Shown: positions 1 to 9,484, counted from the stretch's first letter. The stretch is 64,000 bases of DNA from Porticoccus sp950063125 (GCF_963973895.1 NZ_CAXBBF010000001.1); one strand, 5' to 3'. Numbers and translations are program-made. The notes: generated by a model not told the origin, from the letters alone.

Positions 1-318
1 CCTGGAGATGCCACCAGTTTGAAGCTCTACGTTCAGGACGAGAGTGGTCAGCTCATCTATAGCAGATCTTTCGGTACGACTGAGCAGGGCAACCTGAACG
101 TCAGCTGGGATGGCACAGATGCTGAGGGTAATACCGTTGCGCCCGGCCGCTATCGTTTGAGCGCGGAGGCGTGGATAGGTGGTCAGAACGAAGCCGTGTC
201 GGTTTATCCCCGCCAGCGGGTGGAGTCAGTCAGTGTGGCTGGCGACGGTAGTGGCGTATTGCTAAACCTGGCGGATGGTAGCCAGGTCTCGACATCATCC
301 GTTAAAAGCTTTCATTAA
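1..318 (+). CDS. flgD: Flagellar hook assembly protein FlgD, C-terminal part (5' truncated by window edge)
   Basis: The reading frame is open from base 1 and ends 42 bp before flgE, in the position FlgD holds in flg operons. About 105 residues are visible. They include the FlgD-type Ig-like segment (…NLNVSWDGTDAEGN…, then APGRYRLSAEA) that follows the hook-scaffold region. FlgD is the temporary cap that helps FlgE subunits polymerise into the hook and is exported by the flagellar type III system. The start and N-terminal half lie outside the window. The assignment rests on the C-terminal fold pattern and on position; confidence is good. Confidence 0.88.
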   Translation, partial: PGDATSLKLYVQDESGQLIYSRSFGTTEQGNLNVSWDGTDAEGNTVAPGRYRLSAEAWIGGQNEAVSVYPRQRVESVSVAGDGSGVLLNLADGSQVSTSSVKSFH

Positions 319-360
319 ATAAATCTGGAAATTCAGTGACGCAAGGTCAGGAGATAAAAC

Positions 361-1626
361 ATGGCATTTGATACAGCAGTATCGGGCATCAAGGCGGCAA
401 GCGCGGATTTGGGGGTGGTCGGTAACAATATTGCAAACAGTTCCACTACCGGCTTCAAGTTATCACGGGCAGAATTTTCTGATGTGTATGCCACCAGCCT
501 GTTGGGTGCTGGTGGTAATGCCATTGGTAAAGGCGTCAGCCTGGCGGGAGTAACCCAGGAATTTACCCAGGGGAATATCAGCTTCACCAACAATGCGCTT
601 GATCTGGCCATTAACGGTAGCGGGTTCTTTTTGCTGAGCGATGAGGGCGCGTCGACTTATACCCGTGCGGGCAACTTTCAGGTGAACCGTGAAGGTCTCA
701 TTGTGACGAGCGAAGGCCAGAGGCTCCAGGCTTTTCAAGCCGACAACCAGGGAAATATCAACGGACAGTTGGGAGATTTACAGTTGGACACCTCCCTGAT
801 TGAGCCGAACCCCACTGGTTCAGTAGACATTACGCTAAACCTTGACTCGCGAGAGACTGCACCGCTGGTTCCTTTTGGCGGGCCTTTCGATGCTTTTGCT
901 GTACCCCCCACCAGTCCTGACAGTAATTCTTTCAATGCTACCAGCTCTACAACGATTTACGACGAGCTGGGCAACCCTCACGTGTTAAGTACGTTTTTTG
1001 TGAAAACATCAACGGCTAACCAGTGGGAAGTTCATACGCTGGTTGATGGTGTGACAACGTCTGGACCGGATACGCTGACGTTCCAGTCAAACGGTCAATT
1101 TGATCCTGCCACCTTGCCGGTAGAGGTCAATGTTGCTGGTTGGACACCCCTTAATTCTGATGGCGCGCCCACGGGTGCCAACGCCCAGAGTTTCACTGTT
1201 TCCCTATCCAATGGCACTCAGTTCGGGTCTGATTTTGCAGTTAGCACGATTGTTCAGGACGGCTTTACTACGGGCCAGCTGCGTGGGCTGGAAATTGATA
1301 GTACCGGGGTTGCCTTTGCCCGTTACACCAATGGCCAGGCTCGCGCACTGGGACAGGTGGCTATTGCAGGGTTTGCCAACCCAAATGGTCTCCAACCTCT
1401 CGGCGGTACCAGTTGGGCGGAGACTTTCTCATCTGGTGCGGCAACCCTGGGTGAACCTGGCAGCTCCGGGTTGGGGGTGATTCAGTCCGGGGCGCTGGAA
1501 GATTCCAATGTGGAAATTACCGAGCAGTTAGTGAATATGATTATTGCCCAGCGCAATTTTCAGGCAAATGCCCAGGTGATTCAGACAGAAGATGCGATTA
1601 CACAAACCGTTATTAATCTCCGCTAG
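361..1626 (+). CDS. flgE: Flagellar hook protein FlgE
   Basis: A 421-residue protein that forms the hook, the universal joint outside the outer membrane. The N-terminus (MAFDTAVSGIKAASADLGVV then NNIANSSTTGFK) is the flagellar rod/hook signature. The C-terminus (…SNVEITEQLVNMIIAQRNFQANAQVI…) is the conserved D0 helix. The region between is the variable D1/D2 portion. The length is within the family range of about 400-470. The ATG follows AAGGTCAGGAGATAAAAC, with a clear AGGAG ribosome site. It lies between flgD and flgF on the same strand. Confidence 0.97.
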   Translation: MAFDTAVSGIKAASADLGVVGNNIANSSTTGFKLSRAEFSDVYATSLLGAGGNAIGKGVSLAGVTQEFTQGNISFTNNALDLAINGSGFFLLSDEGASTYTRAGNFQVNREGLIVTSEGQRLQAFQADNQGNINGQLGDLQLDTSLIEPNPTGSVDITLNLDSRETAPLVPFGGPFDAFAVPPTSPDSNSFNATSSTTIYDELGNPHVLSTFFVKTSTANQWEVHTLVDGVTTSGPDTLTFQSNGQFDPATLPVEVNVAGWTPLNSDGAPTGANAQSFTVSLSNGTQFGSDFAVSTIVQDGFTTGQLRGLEIDSTGVAFARYTNGQARALGQVAIAGFANPNGLQPLGGTSWAETFSSGAATLGEPGSSGLGVIQSGALEDSNVEITEQLVNMIIAQRNFQANAQVIQTEDAITQTVINLR

Positions 1627-1643
1627 CAGGTAGTGATTGAGCC

Positions 1644-2384
1644 ATGGATCATTTCGTCTATATAGCCGCTTCCGGTGCCAGGGAAACCATGCTGGCTCAG
1701 GCAGCGAATAGCCATAACCTGTCCAACGCGTCGACCACCGGTTTTCGTGCTGATCTGGTTGCGGCGCGCAGCGCTTATCTCTCGGGTGCCGGTCATGAGA
1801 GTCGCGCTTATGCAGGAATCAGGAGCCAGGGAGTCGATTTTCGTGAAGGTGTGATTACCGCCACCGGCCGTGATCTGGATGTGGCGATCAATGGCGAAGG
1901 CTGGATGGCGGTACAGGCCCCGGATGGTTCAGAAGCGCTGACTCGACGTGGCGACCTGCGTATCGATTCGTTCGGTCAGTTAACCAACGGTGCCGGGCAA
2001 TCCGTTCTCGGTAAGGCGGGCCCTATTGCTCTGCCACCCTATTCGCAACTGGGCATCGGTGCCGATGGCACTATCTCTATCGTTCCCCTCGGAGAAGACC
2101 CCAATACCCTGGTGGAATTTGATCGCATCAGAGTAGTGAATCCCGACCCGTCCCTGCTCACCAAGGGTGAAGACGGTCTGGTTCGCCTTCAGGGGGAAGG
2201 GCCTGCAGTTGAAGACGCGAGCATAAGGCTGATTCCGGGGTCGCTGGAGAGCAGCAATGTGAATGCCGTGGAATCCATGGTGAGAATGATCGAGTTGGCA
2301 CGTCAGTTCGAGAGCCACGTAAAAATGATCAAGACTGCCGAGGAGCTGGATAGCTCTTCTGCGGCATTGATGAGAATAAGCTAG
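1644..2384 (+). CDS. flgF: Flagellar basal-body rod protein FlgF
   Basis: A 246-residue proximal rod subunit. It starts MDHFVYIAASGARETMLAQA and contains the rod signature (NSHNLSNASTTGFRADL) and the C-terminal helix (SNVNAVESMVRMIELARQFE), which are shared by rod, hook and hook-filament proteins. It is secreted by the flagellar export apparatus and joins the rod between FlgC and FlgG. It is 17 bp after flgE and 11 bp before flgG, so it is clearly co-transcribed. Confidence 0.96.
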   Translation: MDHFVYIAASGARETMLAQAANSHNLSNASTTGFRADLVAARSAYLSGAGHESRAYAGIRSQGVDFREGVITATGRDLDVAINGEGWMAVQAPDGSEALTRRGDLRIDSFGQLTNGAGQSVLGKAGPIALPPYSQLGIGADGTISIVPLGEDPNTLVEFDRIRVVNPDPSLLTKGEDGLVRLQGEGPAVEDASIRLIPGSLESSNVNAVESMVRMIELARQFESHVKMIKTAEELDSSSAALMRIS

Positions 2385-2395
2385 GGAGTTGACCA

Positions 2396-3181
2396 ATGAA
2401 TCAAGCACTGTGGATTGCAAAAACCGGGCTGGATGCCCAGCAGACCAAGATGTCAAATATTGCCAACAACCTGGCCAACGCCGGCACCACCGGTTACAAG
2501 CGAAGCCGGGCTATTTTCGAAGATCTGTTATATCAGAATGTTCGTCAGGTGGGCGCTCAGTCTTCCCAGGATACCCAGTTGCCATCGGGCTTGATGATAG
2601 GTACGGGTGTCCGTGTAGTGGCTACGGAAAAACTGTTTACCCAGGGAAACCTGGCACAAACCGAAAATATGCTGGATATGGCCATTCAGGGACGCGGCTT
2701 TTTCCAGATTCTGCTCCCCGATGGTACTCAGGCCTATACCCGGGACGGTTCCTTTCAGGTTGACAATCAAGGACAGATGGTGACGTCTGCCGGCTATATT
2801 CTCCAGCCTTCGGTGACGCTGCCGGAGAATGCACTTTCGGTGAATATTGGCTCTGACGGTACGGTTTCGGTCAGGCAGCCGGGTTCCTCCGCTGTCAGCC
2901 AGGTAGGAACAATCCAGTTGGCGGATTTTGTGAATCCCGCGGGGTTGCAGCCCATTGGAGAAAATCTCTTTCTGGAGTCCAATGCCAGCGGTTCACCGCA
3001 GACCGGTAACCCCGGTCTGAATGGGCTCGGAACAGTGTTTCAGGGGTATGTGGAGAGCTCGAATGTCAACGTGGTAGAAGAGCTGGTCAACATGATCGAG
3101 ACTCAGCGAACCTATGAAATGAACTCCAAGGCAATATCTACCACGGATCAGATGCTCCAGTATGTGGCCAGTAACCTCTAG
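2396..3181 (+). CDS. flgG: Flagellar distal rod protein FlgG
   Basis: A 261-residue protein, the exact usual FlgG length (about 260). The N-terminus has the NIANNLANAGTTGYKRSRA signature and the C-terminus has SSNVNVVEELVNMIETQRTYE. FlgG forms the distal rod that crosses the periplasm through the L and P rings. It is third in the flgEFGHIJKL order. The start ATG follows GGGAGTTGACC, a good ribosome site. Confidence 0.97.
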   Translation: MNQALWIAKTGLDAQQTKMSNIANNLANAGTTGYKRSRAIFEDLLYQNVRQVGAQSSQDTQLPSGLMIGTGVRVVATEKLFTQGNLAQTENMLDMAIQGRGFFQILLPDGTQAYTRDGSFQVDNQGQMVTSAGYILQPSVTLPENALSVNIGSDGTVSVRQPGSSAVSQVGTIQLADFVNPAGLQPIGENLFLESNASGSPQTGNPGLNGLGTVFQGYVESSNVNVVEELVNMIETQRTYEMNSKAISTTDQMLQYVASNL

Positions 3182-3183
3182 GT

Positions 3184-3867
3184 ATGGTGAAGCAAATGAG
3201 GTTCGCATCATTCGGTTTGCTGTTTATGTTGCTCGGCTCGTTGCTGGCGGGCTGCAGTGGCATGCCCAAGGAAAGTCATCCGGATTATGCTCCGGTGGAA
3301 TTGCCCGAAATGGACAGCACCGACAGACAGTTGCCCACCGGTGCCATTTATCAGGCTGACCAGAATGTCAGCCTGTTCGAGGACGCCAAGGCTCGGCAGG
3401 TAGGTGATGTGGTCACGGTGATTCTGGCGGAGGCCACCAATGCTGCAAAGAGTAGCGACACCACCCTCGACAAAAGCAGTAATACTTCGATTGCAGACCC
3501 GATTATCGGCAACCGTTCCAACTTTGACCTGGGTGTCGACCTTTCCTCCGCCAGCGGTTTTGAGGGAGAAAGTGCCAGCAACCAGCGCAACAGTCTGACC
3601 GGCAGCATCGCTGTCACCGTCGCCCGGGTGCTGCCCAATGGCTATCTTTATGTGCAGGGTGAAAAGTGGATACAGATCAATCAGGGACATGAATACATTC
3701 GCCTGAAAGGAATCGTTCGCCCGGTGGATATCACCTCCAGTAATACGGTTCTTTCGACCATGGTAGCCGATGCCCGTATTTCCTATGGCGGCACCGGGGC
3801 GCCGGCAGAAGTGAATATGGTGGGGTGGTTGTCGCGTTTCTTTATGAGTCCACTGTGGCCATTTTAG
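3184..3867 (+). CDS. flgH: Flagellar L-ring lipoprotein FlgH
   Basis: A 227-residue outer-membrane lipoprotein that forms the L ring bushing around the rod. A lipoprotein signal ends in the lipobox LLAGC followed by SGMPKE, and the conserved SLFEDAKARQVGDVVTVIL segment follows. An in-frame ATG at 3199 would give a shorter signal peptide and could be the real start. Only 2 bp separate it from flgG and 9 bp from flgI. FlgH normally has this length. Confidence 0.96.
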   Translation: MVKQMRFASFGLLFMLLGSLLAGCSGMPKESHPDYAPVELPEMDSTDRQLPTGAIYQADQNVSLFEDAKARQVGDVVTVILAEATNAAKSSDTTLDKSSNTSIADPIIGNRSNFDLGVDLSSASGFEGESASNQRNSLTGSIAVTVARVLPNGYLYVQGEKWIQINQGHEYIRLKGIVRPVDITSSNTVLSTMVADARISYGGTGAPAEVNMVGWLSRFFMSPLWPF

Positions 3868-3876
3868 GAGAATTTC

Positions 3877-4995
3877 ATGGGTGCTAGCACCAGAATCTGT
3901 ACGGTTGTTCTCTGCCTGTTTTCTGTTTTTGCTGCCCCCTGGGCATTTGCAGAGCGCATTAAGGACATCGCCTCCATCGATGGTGTGCGCAGTAACCAGC
4001 TGGTTGGTTATGGCCTGGTGGTTGGTCTGGATGGCAGCGGCGACCAGACCACCCAGACACCGTTTACCGTGCAAAGTGTCAAGAGCATGCTTGCCAAGCT
4101 GGGTGTATCGCTACCGGCCAATGTCAATCTCCAGTTGAAAAATGTTGCGGCTGTGATGGTTCATGCGGAGCTGCCCCCGTTCGCGAAACCCGGTCAGACC
4201 ATTGATGTCACGGTTTCCTCCCTCGGCAATGCAAAAAGTCTGCGCGGGGGCTCTTTGTTGATGATGCCGTTAAAGGGTGCTGATGGGCAGACCTATGCAG
4301 TTGCCCAGGGCAACCTGTTGGTCAGTGGTTTCGGTGCGGATGGCGCCGATGGCTCGAGTGTGACCGTCAATGTGCCCAGTGCCGGCCGCATCCCCAACGG
4401 GGCAACGGTGGAACGGGGTGTGGTCAGCCCATTCAATCACGATGCTTCACTGGTGATGAATCTTCATGCTGCGGATTTCACCACGGCTTTTCGTGTGGCT
4501 ACCAGTATTAATGAGTCCCTGGGAGAGGGGGTGGCCCGGCCTCTCGATGGTGGCTCTGTGGAAATCCGTGCACCACTGGATCCGGCAGAAAAAGTGGCTT
4601 TTGTTTCAATGCTGGAAAACCTGCAGGTGAAGCCTGCCAGTGCCCCGGCCCGGGTTATTGTGAATTCGCGGACCGGCACGGTGGTGATTGGCCGGGAGGT
4701 TCGGCTTGAGCCCGCCGCTGTGGCCCATGGCAGCCTGATCGTGACGATCAACGAAAACATCAATGTCAGTCAGCCAGAGCCTTTTGCCCGGAGAGGCAAT
4801 ACGGTGGTGACGCCGGAATCCGAAGTATCGGTGGAGCAGCAGGGTACCCGTATGTTCCTGCTGGATGCGGGTGTGACACTCAATGACCTGGTTGAAGCTG
4901 TCAACAAAGTCGGTGCCGCCCCCGGTGATCTGGTGGCAATTCTGGAGGCATTGGAGCGTGTGGGTGCGCTGCGTGCCCGCTTGATAGTGATCTAG
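3877..4995 (+). CDS. flgI: Flagellar P-ring protein FlgI
   Basis: A 372-residue periplasmic P-ring subunit. It has a cleavable Sec signal (MGASTRICTVVLCLFSVF, with AFA|ERIKDIAS at the predicted cut). The mature N-terminus has the family block RIKDIASIDGVRSNQLVGYG. The C-terminus ends LRARLIVI, as is usual for FlgI. The ring needs the chaperone FlgA, which is not in the window. A ribosome site (AGGAGAATTTC) precedes the ATG. Confidence 0.97.
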   Translation: MGASTRICTVVLCLFSVFAAPWAFAERIKDIASIDGVRSNQLVGYGLVVGLDGSGDQTTQTPFTVQSVKSMLAKLGVSLPANVNLQLKNVAAVMVHAELPPFAKPGQTIDVTVSSLGNAKSLRGGSLLMMPLKGADGQTYAVAQGNLLVSGFGADGADGSSVTVNVPSAGRIPNGATVERGVVSPFNHDASLVMNLHAADFTTAFRVATSINESLGEGVARPLDGGSVEIRAPLDPAEKVAFVSMLENLQVKPASAPARVIVNSRTGTVVIGREVRLEPAAVAHGSLIVTINENINVSQPEPFARRGNTVVTPESEVSVEQQGTRMFLLDAGVTLNDLVEAVNKVGAAPGDLVAILEALERVGALRARLIVI

Positions 4996-4997
4996 CC

Positions 4998-5987
4998 ATG
5001 GCCGAGGCAATGACTGCGACATTCATGGATATCCAGGGGCTGGCTTCGTTGCGCAGCCATGCTCGCGAGGCTCCAGGGGCGGCCATCTCCGAGGTGGCCG
5101 GCCAGTTTGAGTCTCTTTTTGTACAGATGATGCTCAAGTCCATGCGCGATGCCACCGTAGATGGCGGCCTGTTCGACAGCAGTCAGCTGGAGACCTACCA
5201 GCAGATGTTTGACCAGCAGATTTCGCTTGAGCTCTCACAGCAGGGCGGTATTGGTTTGGCAGATATTCTTGTCACTCAATTGGGCGGTGGGGCACGGTCT
5301 GAACCGGTAATTGATGAGGTGGGGAACGTGCAGCCGTTGGTCTCTTTTGAGCGACCTCCACTGAGGGTACAGCGGGAGGTGCCTGGGTTAATTCCCCCGG
5401 CGGCAGAGCGGCAGCCAGTCACCCGGGTTGCCAGTGCCACCAGTGCCACCAGTGTCACAGGAAAGAATGGCCTGGCATCTTCACCGGAAGAATTCGTGCA
5501 GGCAGTCTGGGATGATGCGGTGGCAGCCGCCGACGAACTCGGTCTGGATCCGGCTGTTCTGGTGGCCCAGTCGGCGCTGGAAACGGGCTGGGGCAAGAAA
5601 GTTATTCAGGCCGCGGACGGCAGCAGCAGCTTTAACCTTTTTGGCATCAAGGTGGGGAATGGCTGGCGAGGTGATTCCTCTATCGTAAATACCATGGAGT
5701 TCAGGGATGGACTGGCAGCGCTGGAAAAAGCAGCCTTCAGGGTATATGACTCATTGTCCACCGCGTTCAAGGACTATGTGAGTTTTCTGAAAAACAATCC
5801 GCGCTATCAGGGTGCACTGGAGAAAGTATCCGACAGCAAAGCCTTTCTGACGGAGTTGCAGCAGGCGGGCTATGCCACCGATCCAAAATATGCCGAAAAA
5901 ATCCTGGGTATTCTGGAGAGGGGTAACTACAGCAATCTGGTCAACCAATTAAAGAATTCCGGAGAAGAGTCGCTAACTGGTACCTAG
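4998..5987 (+). CDS. flgJ: Peptidoglycan hydrolase / rod-capping protein FlgJ
   Basis: A 329-residue two-domain protein. Residues 1-100 are the rod-binding domain (VAGQFESLFVQMMLKSMRDA). Residues about 160-315 are a glucosaminidase-type muramidase domain, with the likely catalytic Glu195 in QSALETGWGKK. The domains are joined by a Thr/Ser/Ala linker (SATSATSVTG) encoded by a 9-bp direct repeat. It opens the peptidoglycan layer for the growing rod. It starts 2 bp after flgI. Confidence 0.96.
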   Translation: MAEAMTATFMDIQGLASLRSHAREAPGAAISEVAGQFESLFVQMMLKSMRDATVDGGLFDSSQLETYQQMFDQQISLELSQQGGIGLADILVTQLGGGARSEPVIDEVGNVQPLVSFERPPLRVQREVPGLIPPAAERQPVTRVASATSATSVTGKNGLASSPEEFVQAVWDDAVAAADELGLDPAVLVAQSALETGWGKKVIQAADGSSSFNLFGIKVGNGWRGDSSIVNTMEFRDGLAALEKAAFRVYDSLSTAFKDYVSFLKNNPRYQGALEKVSDSKAFLTELQQAGYATDPKYAEKILGILERGNYSNLVNQLKNSGEESLTGT

Positions 5988-6040
5988 GGTTAGCCCATCA
6001 GTGCGTCCATACACTGGACTGCCAGGCAGGATAAGGCATC

Positions 6041-7957
6041 GTGGCAAATATTTTTAACATCGGCACATCGGCACTGCTTTCCTTGCAGCAATCGATCAAT
6101 ACCACCGGGCACAATATCGCGAATGTGAATACGGATGGTTACAGTCGCCAGCGGGCTGACTTTGATACCTTGCCGCCCCAGCTGAGTGGAGGAAATTATA
6201 TTGGCTCAGGGGTGACAGTGGACTCCATAGAGCGTATTTACGATCAGTTTCTGGTTTCGGAAGTTCGTACCCGTACATCCTCCCACAGCGGTTTCGATAC
6301 GCTTTATCAGTTGTCTTCCCGGCTGGATGGCATGCTCGGCAACGACAATGCCGGTTTGGCGCCTGTGCTCGGGGAGTTTTTCAGTGCCGTACAGGATGTT
6401 GCGAACAATCCCGGATCATTGCCTGAGCGCCAGGTACTGCTCGGGCAGGCAGAAGCGCTGGCAGACCGTTTTCACTACCTGGACAGCAACCTGCGCAGCC
6501 TTAATAGCGAAGTCAATGCCAGGATAGAGGGTACCGTAGGTGAGATTAATTCACTGGCGGCCAGTATCGCCAGCCTGAACAAGCAGATTGTCAGTGCCAC
6601 TGGTCAATCCGGTGGAACTGTGCCGAATGATTTGCTGGACAAACGTGACCAACAGCTCAGCCAACTGGCAAAGTATGTTGGTGTCACCACCGTGACTCAA
6701 TCCGATGGCGCCATTAACGTGATGATTGGCAAAGGGCAGGCGTTGGTGGTTGGTGGTAATGCAGAGTCGTTTCAAACCGTTAGTAATCCATTCGATAGCA
6801 CCCAGACCATGATTGGCATTTCTGGCGCAGGAGGCAATGTCTCGGATATCACCCGTTTTCTCAGTGGTGGATCGCTGGGTGCTGTCCTGGATTTTCGGGA
6901 GGGTGTACTTAATCCTGCTGCCAATCAACTCGGACTGATCGCCGTTGGACTGACATCCACTTTCAATGAGCAACATCAGCTCGGGATTGATCTGGAAGGT
7001 AATCCTGGCGGAGATTTTTTTCAGCCGCTGACAGCAACGTCGACAGAGCATCCTGCCAACACCGGGTCGGCATCAGTGTCAGCCACCATTACTGACGCCA
7101 CCGCACTGACCGGTGATGACTACAATCTTCGTTTTGACGGTAGCCAGTGGGTCTTGACCAATCTTTCCAATAATAGCAGTCAAAGCGGTGCAGGTCCGTT
7201 TTCAGTGGATGGGTTGACGGTTAGCACCGCCGGGATTCCCGCCAGTGGTGACAGCTTTCTGATTCAGCCCACCCGTTTGGCCGTCGGGCAATTTGCCGTG
7301 GCGCTGAGTCGGCCAGAAGATTTTGCCGCCGCATCGCCCCTTCGCGCTCAGCAGGCTTTGTCAAATCAGGGTTCAGCCGATATTGCCGACCTCAGGGTCA
7401 GTGATACATCGGGGTTGCCGCTGGCCGGTACGGTGACATTGACGTTTAACCCCGATGCGCTCGGGGCGGGGGTGCCTGGTTTCGATATGTCCGGTATGGC
7501 CGGCGGACCTTTGGCCTATAACCCCGCCACAGAGAGTGCTGGCAAATCGTTCACTCTTGCCGGCTTCGAGTTCAGTATCGATGGCGTGCCGCAGGCCGGT
7601 GATGAGCTGGTCATAGAAAATAATACCAATGGTACCGGTGACAATGGCAATGTATTAAATCTGGCCTCGCTGCAGATTTCCAGGGAGCTGATGAATGGTA
7701 CGGTCAGTTATCAGGAGGCCTATGCAAGCACGGTCGCCGATGTTGCGGTTAAAACCCGCCAGGCAGAAAAAGCCCTTGGCACCGAACAGGTGCTGCTGGA
7801 TCAGTCGGTTTCAGCGAGAGAGAGTGTATCGGGTGTGAATCTGGACGAGGAGGCGGCAAATCTTATCCGCTACCAGCAGGCCTATCAGGCCGCTGCCCAG
7901 ATAATTGCGGTGGCTGATGAGCTGTTCCAGACCTTGCTCAGCTCCGTCCGTCGATAG
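6041..7957 (+). CDS. flgK: Flagellar hook-associated protein 1 FlgK (HAP1)
   Basis: A 638-residue hook-filament junction protein with a GTG start (AAGGCATC-GTG). The N-terminus (MANIFNIGTSALLSLQQSIN, NIANVNTDGYSRQ) and the C-terminus (SGVNLDEEAANLIRYQQAYQ) are diagnostic for FlgK. It is longer than the E. coli protein (547), with the extra length in the middle variable domain, as is common in marine gammaproteobacteria. The stop abuts flgL. Confidence 0.96.
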   Translation: MANIFNIGTSALLSLQQSINTTGHNIANVNTDGYSRQRADFDTLPPQLSGGNYIGSGVTVDSIERIYDQFLVSEVRTRTSSHSGFDTLYQLSSRLDGMLGNDNAGLAPVLGEFFSAVQDVANNPGSLPERQVLLGQAEALADRFHYLDSNLRSLNSEVNARIEGTVGEINSLAASIASLNKQIVSATGQSGGTVPNDLLDKRDQQLSQLAKYVGVTTVTQSDGAINVMIGKGQALVVGGNAESFQTVSNPFDSTQTMIGISGAGGNVSDITRFLSGGSLGAVLDFREGVLNPAANQLGLIAVGLTSTFNEQHQLGIDLEGNPGGDFFQPLTATSTEHPANTGSASVSATITDATALTGDDYNLRFDGSQWVLTNLSNNSSQSGAGPFSVDGLTVSTAGIPASGDSFLIQPTRLAVGQFAVALSRPEDFAAASPLRAQQALSNQGSADIADLRVSDTSGLPLAGTVTLTFNPDALGAGVPGFDMSGMAGGPLAYNPATESAGKSFTLAGFEFSIDGVPQAGDELVIENNTNGTGDNGNVLNLASLQISRELMNGTVSYQEAYASTVADVAVKTRQAEKALGTEQVLLDQSVSARESVSGVNLDEEAANLIRYQQAYQAAAQIIAVADELFQTLLSSVRR

Positions 7958-7969
7958 GTGGGTGCCAAT

Positions 7970-9172
7970 ATGCGTTTATCCAGTGTGCAAATTTTTCAGC
8001 AGGGAATTTCGGGAATACTTGATCAGCAGAGCAAGTTGGCCAAAACGGAACAACAGCTGGCCACGGGCAAGCGTATCCAGGTTCCTTCAGATGATCCGGT
8101 AGCGGCTGTGCAGATTTTGAATCTCAATGAAGATATGGCGTTGCTGGATCAGTATCAGCGCAATGGTAATTTGGCCGAGGGGCAGCTGGCACTGGAAGAT
8201 ACGGTGCTTGCCAATGTGGGCAATGTGCTGCAACGGGTCAGGGAGTTGGTGGTTCAGGCCAACAATGCCTCCCAGTCCGTTGAAACCCGCCGCAGTGCGA
8301 GTGTGGAAATAGAAGGGTTGCTTGAACAGCTCCAGTCGCTGGCTAATACCCGAGACTCGGAAGGTGAATATATTTTTGCCGGGTTTCAGGCCGACGCAGT
8401 GCCGTTTACCCGGCAAAACGGTCAGTACGCCTACCAGGGTGATGATGGTCAACGATTCCTGCAGTTGGGCAAGTCGTCCCAGTTGGCGGTAAGGGATTCC
8501 GGGTTTAATGTCTTTATGGCTGTGCCCACCGGTAATGGCCGCTTTGATGTTAGGCCTGACGCCGCCAATGCCGGCACAGGAGTAATTGGCAGTGCCACGG
8601 TTGACGGCAGTTTTGTTCGGGATACCTATTCAATCACTTTCAGTCAGGCGCTTCCCGGTGATCCGGTGACATATGAAGTGCGGGATTCCTCCAATGCCCT
8701 GTTGGCCAGCGGTAACTACGAGGAGGGTGACGAAATCAATTTTGCCGGAGCCAGCATTCAGGTTGGCGGTCTCCCTGTCGATGGTGATCGTTTTGAGGTT
8801 TCCCCCGCTGCCCGTGAAGGCATGTTTGCCAGCATTCAGGCTATTGCAGATTCTCTGGCCAGTGCGGTTGATTCCCCCGCAGGGGTGGCTTCGGTCAACA
8901 ACGCCATGGGCCGTGGATTGAACAATCTCGATCAGGCCATTAGTCACATGCTGGCAGTTAGAGCTGACGTGGGCGTTCGCCTGAATCAGGTGGAAAATCA
9001 GCAGTCACTGAATGAGGATTTTAATCTGCAATTGGAGCAGACCCTTTCCAGTGTGCAGGACCTCGATTACGCGCAGGCCATCAGTGAACTTAACCTGCAG
9101 CTAACCGCATTGCAGGCTGCCCAGCAGGCTTATGTGAAAGTCCAGGGGTTATCCCTGTTTAATTATCTGTAA
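7970..9172 (+). CDS. flgL: Flagellar hook-associated protein 3 FlgL (HAP3)
   Basis: A 400-residue flagellin-like junction protein. I chose the ATG at 7970 (MRLSSVQIFQQGI), which matches the usual FlgL N-terminus; a GTG at 7958 would add four residues. The N-terminal helix (LATGKRIQVPSDDPVAA) and the C-terminal helix (LDYAQAISELNLQLTALQAA) are flagellin/FlgL D0-D1 elements. It is last in the flg operon and is followed by the 312-bp flagellin promoter region. Confidence 0.95.
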   Translation: MRLSSVQIFQQGISGILDQQSKLAKTEQQLATGKRIQVPSDDPVAAVQILNLNEDMALLDQYQRNGNLAEGQLALEDTVLANVGNVLQRVRELVVQANNASQSVETRRSASVEIEGLLEQLQSLANTRDSEGEYIFAGFQADAVPFTRQNGQYAYQGDDGQRFLQLGKSSQLAVRDSGFNVFMAVPTGNGRFDVRPDAANAGTGVIGSATVDGSFVRDTYSITFSQALPGDPVTYEVRDSSNALLASGNYEEGDEINFAGASIQVGGLPVDGDRFEVSPAAREGMFASIQAIADSLASAVDSPAGVASVNNAMGRGLNNLDQAISHMLAVRADVGVRLNQVENQQSLNEDFNLQLEQTLSSVQDLDYAQAISELNLQLTALQAAQQAYVKVQGLSLFNYL

Positions 9173-9198
9173 TAGCCCCATCTTGTTTGTTTTCCTTT

Positions 9199-9215
9199 TA
9201 GGCCAGGTAATTGCT
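9199..9215 (+). promoter_or_regulatory. Candidate sigma-54 promoter upstream of flagellin
   Basis: The bases TAGGCCAGGTAATTGCT keep GG and GC exactly 10 bp apart and match TTGCT at -12. The -24 half (TAGGCCA) matches the TTGGCAC consensus less well. It lies 27 bp past flgL and 270 bp before fliC. It could give fliC a second, FleQ-dependent promoter, or be chance. Confidence 0.4.
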
Positions 9216-9341
9216 GTGTTGGCAATACTGCTTTGTCCGCCTTCTTTTGTGAGAGGCATCACATTTTGTTGCTTGAACTGTAGAGGTCGTCACACTTTCT
9301 TCTTTAAATCAATGGATTGAAAAAAAATTCTAAAAAAAAGC

Positions 9342-9368
9342 TAAAGAACTTTCCTCGTCGGTCGATAT
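9342..9368 (+). promoter_or_regulatory. Sigma-28 (FliA) promoter of fliC
   Basis: TAAAGAAC, then exactly 11 bp, then GTCGATAT closely matches the enterobacterial/Pseudomonas FliA consensus TAAAGTTT-N11-GCCGATAA. It is the expected late-class promoter for flagellin, and fliA itself is at 36174-36881. Confidence 0.85.
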
Positions 9369-9484
9369 ACAGATTATCGATCGCAACGTATCCGTCGTCG
9401 ATGAGAGATTCCAGCGTCGAAGAAACAGCCGTCTGAAAGGTCTTGACCTGCCAAACGGAAAGGAAAACAAAGAGGAAAATAGTT

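Larger units (their letters stand above)
9173..9484 (+). other. Flagellin upstream region without a gene
   Basis: A 312-bp gap between flgL and fliC, AT-rich around 9310-9345. It carries a sigma-28 promoter (9342-9368) and a candidate sigma-54 promoter (9199-9215), each listed separately. I see no convincing reading frame and no clear flgL terminator. The leader between the sigma-28 -10 box and the fliC start is about 115 nt and contains the ribosome site AGAGGAAA at 9472-9479. Confidence 0.7.

Noticed and set aside
5425..5460. 9-bp direct repeat (CAGTGCCAC type) in flgJ
   Set aside because: In frame and encodes a flexible Ser-Ala-Thr linker between the two FlgJ domains; length change would be harmless and no regulatory meaning is evident.
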